Shown: positions 7,532 to 10,332 of the stretch, in pieces
Numbering within the stretch: the stretch's first letter is position 1
Layout: the number at the start of each line of letters is the position of its first letter
Made by a program: the position numbers and the translations under genes
Notes under the pieces: generated by a model
Databases searched by the model: none
Told to the model about the DNA's origin: nothing
The model's input: only the letters and a program-made list of their open reading frames with translations
From: Candidatus Nitrosopumilus sp.
Lineage (GTDB): Archaea > Thermoproteota > Nitrososphaeria > Nitrososphaerales > Nitrosopumilaceae
DNA length: 10,332 nucleotides
Reading direction: 5' to 3'
Assembly (NCBI GenBank): GCA_029860565.1
Contig: JAOUAY010000035.1
Span: forward strand, 1 to 10,332

Positions 7532-7831
7532 ATGGAATATGTTTACGCTGCTTTACTTCTTCACAAGCTAGACAAAGAAGTTAACGAGGCAAACCTCAGT
7601 TCAGTTGTTAAAGCATCTGGTGCTGAAGTTAATGAAGCCCAGGTTAAATCTCTAGTTGCAGCCTTAGCTGATGTTAATATCGATGAGGCAGTTAAATCTG
7701 CCCCAGTAGCAGTTGCAGCAGCCGCAGCACCGGCAGCAGATGCAGCAGCCGCACCGGCAAAAGAAGAGAAGAAAGAAGAACCTAAAAACGAAGAAGCAGC
7801 CATGGAAGGATTGTCTTCCTTATTTGGCTAA
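7532..7831 (+). CDS. rpl12: Ribosomal protein L12 (archaeal P1-type stalk protein)
   Basis: Acidic stalk protein of the large ribosomal subunit. Dimers bind the spine helix of P0 (L10) and recruit translational GTPases through the C-terminal tail. The 99-aa length is typical. Residues 1-55 form the helical dimerisation domain (MEYVYAALLLHKLDKEVNEA...), 57-76 an alanine/proline hinge, 77-88 a Lys/Glu stretch (KEEKKEEPKNEE), and 91-99 the conserved factor-binding tail MEGLSSLFG. It has its own promoter and is followed by strong T-tracts. It is not in the rpl1-rpl10 operon, which lies about 700 bp downstream on the opposite strand. The hinge is locally GC-rich because of GCA/GCC codons. Confidence 0.96.
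   Translation: MEYVYAALLLHKLDKEVNEANLSSVVKASGAEVNEAQVKSLVAALADVNIDEAVKSAPVAVAAAAAPAADAAAAPAKEEKKEEPKNEEAAMEGLSSLFG
7715..7759 (+). repeat. Imperfect tandem duplication in the rpl12 hinge
   Basis: GCAGCAGCCGCAGCACCGGC (from 7715) and GCAGCAGCCGCACCGGCA (7742-7759) are near copies 27 bp apart, differing by one GCA codon. They encode the alanine/proline hinge. This looks like replication slippage in low-complexity sequence, harmless because hinge length is tolerant. Confidence 0.6.
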
Positions 7832-7836
7832 GCAAC

Positions 7837-7847
7837 TTTATTTTTTT
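7837..7847 (+). terminator. T-rich terminator after rpl12
   Basis: TTTATTTTTTT starts 6 bases after the rpl12 stop, with more T-runs up to about 7890. The repeated T-tracts fit efficient termination of a strongly transcribed gene. Confidence 0.55.
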
Positions 7848-7879
7848 CAATTTAATTTTGATCTTTATTTTTGTTAATC

Positions 7880-7886
7880 TTAATTA
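7880..7886 (+). promoter_or_regulatory. Possible TATA-like box of the TRIC-family gene
   Basis: TTAATTA centred about 28 bp upstream of the TTG at 7911. The region is generally T/A-rich, so this is supported mostly by its spacing, which matches the other boxes in the window. Confidence 0.35.
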
Positions 7887-7910
7887 CTTTTAATTCTCAC
7901 TTTGTATTGA

Positions 7911-8543
7911 TTGGTTGATTTCTCTTTCCCTATAGATGGGTTCATTAGCATCCTTGATTATTTGGGTACGATAGCTTTTGCAGTAACTGGTGCATCTAAG
8001 GCAATTGCACACAAGGCTGATATTTTTGGAATAATTGTATTGGCAACTGTAGTTGGTGTCGGTGGTGGAGTTACACGTGATGTGATTTTTGGTAGATTCC
8101 CTACAGCATTTTCTGATCCAATCTATGTTGGATTGACTGTTGGAGTTGGAATTGTAATGTTCTTTTTGTATGTAAAATTCAAAAAACAAATGAGCATTTG
8201 GCTAGTCTTTGATGCAGTTGGGTTGGGGGTATTTTCAATTTTAGGTGCATCAATTGCATACCACGTAGTTGGATTGAATTTCCTTCCAATGCTGTTTGGA
8301 GGAATGATTACAGCAATTGGTGGTGGAATACTACGAGATGTCTTTGTCAGGGAAATTCCGATAGTCTTTGTAAAAGAGGTCTATGCAATAGCTAGTATTA
8401 TTGGAATTGTAATATTTTATGTGATATTGTTATTTGGTGTGGATGTGCAAGTTTCATCAGTAATTGGAATTGTAACTGCAACTGGAATTAGATTATTTGC
8501 AATGAAGTATAATTGGAATCTTCCTAAAGTTAGAGGAACTTAA
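7911..8543 (+). CDS. TRIC / UPF0126 family membrane protein (putative cation channel)
   Basis: A 210-aa polytopic membrane protein of the UPF0126 family, whose bacterial and archaeal members are related to trimeric intracellular cation channels; potassium transport is inferred from the family. It is an internal duplication. DYLGTIAFAVTGASKA (16-31) pairs with DAVGLGVFSILGASIA (101-116), and GGGVTRDVIFGRFP (51-64) pairs with GGGILRDVFVREIP (137-150). The glycine-rich kinks and paired Arg-Asp are the family signature. About seven hydrophobic segments fall near 14-33, 38-56, 70-89, 97-119, 124-141, 153-175 and 178-196. The start is TTG at 7911; no in-frame ATG precedes the first helix, and a TATA-like box lies at the usual distance. 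The gene follows rpl12 after 79 bp of T-rich spacer, and its TAA overlaps the TAA of the convergent rpl10 by 4 bases. Confidence 0.88.
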   Translation: MVDFSFPIDGFISILDYLGTIAFAVTGASKAIAHKADIFGIIVLATVVGVGGGVTRDVIFGRFPTAFSDPIYVGLTVGVGIVMFFLYVKFKKQMSIWLVFDAVGLGVFSILGASIAYHVVGLNFLPMLFGGMITAIGGGILRDVFVREIPIVFVKEVYAIASIIGIVIFYVILLFGVDVQVSSVIGIVTATGIRLFAMKYNWNLPKVRGT

Positions 8544-9406
8544 GCAGGAGTGTAATCTTTTGCTTGCCCTGCAACGCCTTTTGCTTGAGCATATGCTTTT
8601 TGCAAGATTTGTTCCTTTGTTTCATCAGTTATAAATCCTGATTCAACTGATACAGAACGGGCAGATTGAGATGCTTTGCTGAGGATTTGTGAGATGTTTT
8701 CTGCAGTAACATATGCTGCCTCAATTGATAGTGATACTGCTTCTTGGTGTGCTTGGGAGAATTGTACTCTGATTTTCTCAACATCGATAATCATTTCTGC
8801 TTCTGCATACTTGAGTCCATCTTCTAATGCTGAGTAGAGTGAAATTCCTGCCTCTACTGGTTTGATATCTAATTTACCTAAAATTGAGGCTAATTTTTCA
8901 TTGATTGCTTCACCTTTTAGAACTGGAGTACTATCTTTTGCAATCCAAATTGTTCCTTGATCAATTTTAGTTGGGATTCCCGCCTCTTTGAATTCTGTAA
9001 GCATTGGACCTGGTGCAATTCCTGTGTTTTTTGCAGGAACAACAATATCCATACTTGCAATGTCTCCCCCTCTTGCAGCCATCATGATTTTGTTTTTAGC
9101 AAGAAGAACATTTAGCTTGAATGGTGACATGTTGGTAAATATGAACATGATTTGACCTTTGAGTTCACCAATCATTTCTTTGATTCCTGGAACGTCTAAT
9201 GTTTCCAGTGCTTTTGCTGCAACGTTATTTTTGACACAGACAAATTCCACTTCACCTTTAAGTGATTTTCTTAACGGTAAGATTTGAGTTGAACGAACTT
9301 TTTTCATATGAATTATGGATATCACTTTGTATTTTTTTGGTAGTTCTTGAAGTTGCTGATGCATCTGGCTTTTTCTTTTAGGATATGTCGTTCTATTCTC
9401 ATGCAT
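8540..9406 (-). CDS. rplP0: Ribosomal protein L10 / acidic protein P0
   Basis: Base of the ribosomal stalk: it anchors L12 dimers to 23S rRNA near L11. The N-terminal region (about 15-110) is the rRNA-binding domain (KYKVISIIHMKKVRSTQI, FVCVKNNVAAKAL). About 110-185 is the inserted domain typical of archaeal/eukaryotic P0 (GGDIASMDIVVPAKNTGIAP, then FKEAGIPTKIDQGTIWIAKD). From about 205 on, helices carry two similar blocks (AVSLSIEAAYVTAENISQIL and ARSVSVESGFITDETKEQIL) that look like L12-docking units. The protein is 288 aa and ends GVAGQAKDYTPA, without the alanine-rich acidic linker and LFG-type tail usual in archaeal P0. It starts at ATG 9406, overlapping the end of rpl1 by 8 bases (ATGCATGA), so translation is probably coupled. 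Its stop overlaps the convergent membrane-protein gene. Confidence 0.95.
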   Translation of the reverse strand: MHENRTTYPKRKSQMHQQLQELPKKYKVISIIHMKKVRSTQILPLRKSLKGEVEFVCVKNNVAAKALETLDVPGIKEMIGELKGQIMFIFTNMSPFKLNVLLAKNKIMMAARGGDIASMDIVVPAKNTGIAPGPMLTEFKEAGIPTKIDQGTIWIAKDSTPVLKGEAINEKLASILGKLDIKPVEAGISLYSALEDGLKYAEAEMIIDVEKIRVQFSQAHQEAVSLSIEAAYVTAENISQILSKASQSARSVSVESGFITDETKEQILQKAYAQAKGVAGQAKDYTPA

Positions 9407-10061
9407 ATTTCTTCTTAACCTCTTGTGCTTGTTTTATTGGCTTACCCATTGTAGTTTTAATCAAAATCTTTTTCATATTTTTCTCTCCGTTTGGTAATTT
9501 CTTTTCAATTGCAGTGAGAACTGCATGTGCATTAATTGCTAAATCTGAATCTTCCATAGATACATCTCCTATTTTAGATGCAATTGATAGTGATGCTCTT
9601 GTTCTTACTTTGATACATGTTCTAAATCTTTCCAAAAATGCTTCAATGGATGCATCAAATGGAACTGGCGTTGGCATTTTTCCTCTTGGACCTAAAAGCT
9701 GACCCAAAGTTTTTCCGACAGTTGGCATGACCTTTGTATCTGCTAAAAAGAAATCGTGTTTGTTAATGAATTTTCGAGATTCTCTTTTGTTAGCTGCAAA
9801 TTTATCTAATTCTTCTGTTCCGATGACTGAATCTGCTTTTGCCTCTTTTGCTTTTTGATTCATATCTCCTGTGGCTATGACACAAACAGTTGCTGGAGAA
9901 CTAGTTTTTGGAAGTTGAACAACTTCATTAATGGCAAATCCTTTCTTGACATCAATATCTTTGAATGTGACGATCAATTCTACGGATTGTTTGAATTTCC
10001 TTTCTTTTGTTGCTGCTTTTGCTTCTTTGACCATGTCAACAAGACTTGCCTCTGTAATCAT
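9399..10061 (-). CDS. rpl1: Ribosomal protein L1
   Basis: Large-subunit protein of the L1 stalk, which moves deacylated tRNA out of the E site. In several bacteria and archaea L1 also represses its own mRNA; I could not confirm such a site here. Family signatures include the N-terminal helix and KFKQSVELIVTFKDIDVKKG, the middle domain (PATVCVIATGDMNQKAKEAKAD), HDFFLADTKVMPTVGKTLGQ, and LLGPRGKMPTPVP, the highly conserved L1 motif. I chose ATG at 10061 (220 aa) because a TATA-like box lies about 28 bp upstream. A TTG at 10070 would add only three residues (223 aa) and sits too close to the box. It is the first gene of an rpl1-rpl10 operon, with the rpl10 ATG inside its last codons. rpl11 does not adjoin it; the neighbour is a divergent regulator. 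Confidence 0.95.
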   Translation of the reverse strand: MITEASLVDMVKEAKAATKERKFKQSVELIVTFKDIDVKKGFAINEVVQLPKTSSPATVCVIATGDMNQKAKEAKADSVIGTEELDKFAANKRESRKFINKHDFFLADTKVMPTVGKTLGQLLGPRGKMPTPVPFDASIEAFLERFRTCIKVRTRASLSIASKIGDVSMEDSDLAINAHAVLTAIEKKLPNGEKNMKKILIKTTMGKPIKQAQEVKKKYA

Positions 10062-10085
10062 TACGAACAATTTTCTAGAAAACCT

Positions 10086-10092
10086 ACTTAAA
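10086..10092 (-). promoter_or_regulatory. TATA-like box of the rpl1-rpl10 operon
   Basis: TTTTAAG on the - strand, centred about 28 bp upstream of the ATG at 10061. The spacing supports this ATG and a leaderless or nearly leaderless mRNA. Confidence 0.45.
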
Positions 10093-10142
10093 ATCGTTTA
10101 GAGATTAAGTTTTTTGCCCATCATTTATTTTAAAAAATTACA

Positions 10143-10184
10143 TATTTTCCACAAAATAATTCTATTTCAAGTGAAAATTTTACT
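10143..10184. promoter_or_regulatory. Two AT-rich dyads in the divergent spacer, possible operator
   Basis: TATTTTccacAAAATA (10143-10158) is a perfect 6-bp dyad with a 4-base centre. AGTgAAAATTTTACT (10170-10184) is dyad-like with one extra base. Their centres are about 27 bp apart, between the boxes of rpl1 and the Lrp-type gene. Lrp/AsnC proteins commonly bind AT-rich dyads and control their own promoters, so an autoregulatory site is plausible. In such AT-rich DNA, chance dyads are common. Confidence 0.3.
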
Positions 10185-10195
10185 CAAAACCTACA

Positions 10196-10204
10196 TATAT
10201 TAAA
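10196..10204 (+). promoter_or_regulatory. TATA-like box of the Lrp-type regulator gene
   Basis: TATATTAAA centred about 29 bp upstream of the ATG at 10229, again at the spacing expected for a leaderless archaeal transcript. Confidence 0.5.
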
Positions 10205-10228
10205 TCTTAATCATATTTTTCTAATACG

Positions 10229-10332
10229 ATGCATCGATTTGATGAATTAGATATGAAATTACTTTATGAATTAACCACCGATGGTTCTATCTCTGTTCCT
10301 ACTTTATCTAAAAAACTTGGAATTAATGCTTC
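10229..10332 (+). CDS. Lrp/AsnC-family transcriptional regulator (5' end only)
   Basis: Only 34 codons plus two bases are present; the gene runs off the right edge. The visible part (MHRFDELDMKLLYELTTDGS then ISVPTLSKKLGINA) matches the start of the Lrp/AsnC winged helix-turn-helix: an opening LD-x-x-LL-x-L helix, a short D-G turn, and the S-x-x-x-L-x-K-x-L-G-I-x-x-S second helix leading to the recognition helix. The full protein would be expected to have a C-terminal RAM ligand-binding domain, which cannot be seen. It is transcribed away from rpl1-rpl10 across a 167-bp spacer with dyads, so it may regulate itself and perhaps the ribosomal operon (inference). Another archaeal winged-helix family is possible but less likely. 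Confidence 0.75.
   Translation, partial: MHRFDELDMKLLYELTTDGSISVPTLSKKLGINA

Noticed and set aside
7715..7759. CRISPR-like or satellite repeat
   Set aside because: The repeat encodes the alanine hinge of L12 in frame, with no spacers; low-complexity coding sequence explains it.
7561..7803. Alanine/serine-rich open frame on the - strand opposite rpl12
   Set aside because: It is a shadow of the GCA/GCC-rich hinge codons; no start signal, and rpl12 on the + strand is certain.
7890..8189. 99-codon - strand frame opposite the membrane-protein gene
   Set aside because: Its composition (Asn, Cys, Tyr, Ser-rich) is typical of an antisense frame, and the + strand frame has a clear family signature.
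9385..9702. 105-codon + strand frame opposite rpl1
   Set aside because: Antisense shadow of the conserved L1 coding sequence, with no promoter or ribosome-binding site.

Overview
The window looks like ordinary core chromosome from an ammonia-oxidising thaumarchaeon (Nitrososphaerota, Nitrosopumilus/Nitrosarchaeum-like). The reasons are strongly AT-rich DNA, archaeal-type LeuRS and AlaRS, archaeal ribosomal proteins P0 (L10), L1 and the short alanine-rich L12/P1, a geranylgeranyl-reductase-family flavoprotein of archaeal lipid synthesis, and archaeal TATA-like boxes about 25-29 bp upstream of most first-gene start codons. The lineage is inferred from recognition of the proteins, not from a search.

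Layout. Bases 1-51 may hold the tail of a rightward gene that shares the palindrome CTAG with the stop of the next gene (uncertain). Bases 48-1061 (-) encode the reductase-family flavoprotein. Bases 1062-1336 are non-coding but structured: a duplicated ACTAGT element behind the reductase promoter, then three perfect inverted repeats, the last followed by a T-rich tract on the + strand. This is the best candidate in the window for an undescribed element (a small RNA, or the leuS 3' UTR). Bases 1337-6878 (-) hold an alaS-leuS operon with a 4-bp gap. A 78-bp bidirectional promoter separates alaS from a rightward 169-aa protein of unknown function (6957-7466), followed by rpl12 (7532-7831) and a TRIC/UPF0126 membrane protein (7911-8543). 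The membrane protein converges on the rpl1-rpl10 pair (10061-8540, -), with the two stop codons sharing TTAA. A 167-bp divergent spacer then leads to the first 34 codons of an Lrp/AsnC-type regulator that runs off the end.

How it works together. Most of the window serves translation: charging of Ala and Leu tRNAs, and the ribosomal stalk (P0 plus L12) with its neighbour L1. The stalk gene rpl12 is separated from rpl1-rpl10 and faces it, unlike the contiguous rpl1-rpl10-rpl12 order common in Euryarchaeota. I saw no mobile element, CRISPR array, tRNA or rRNA, and no clear multi-gene novel system.
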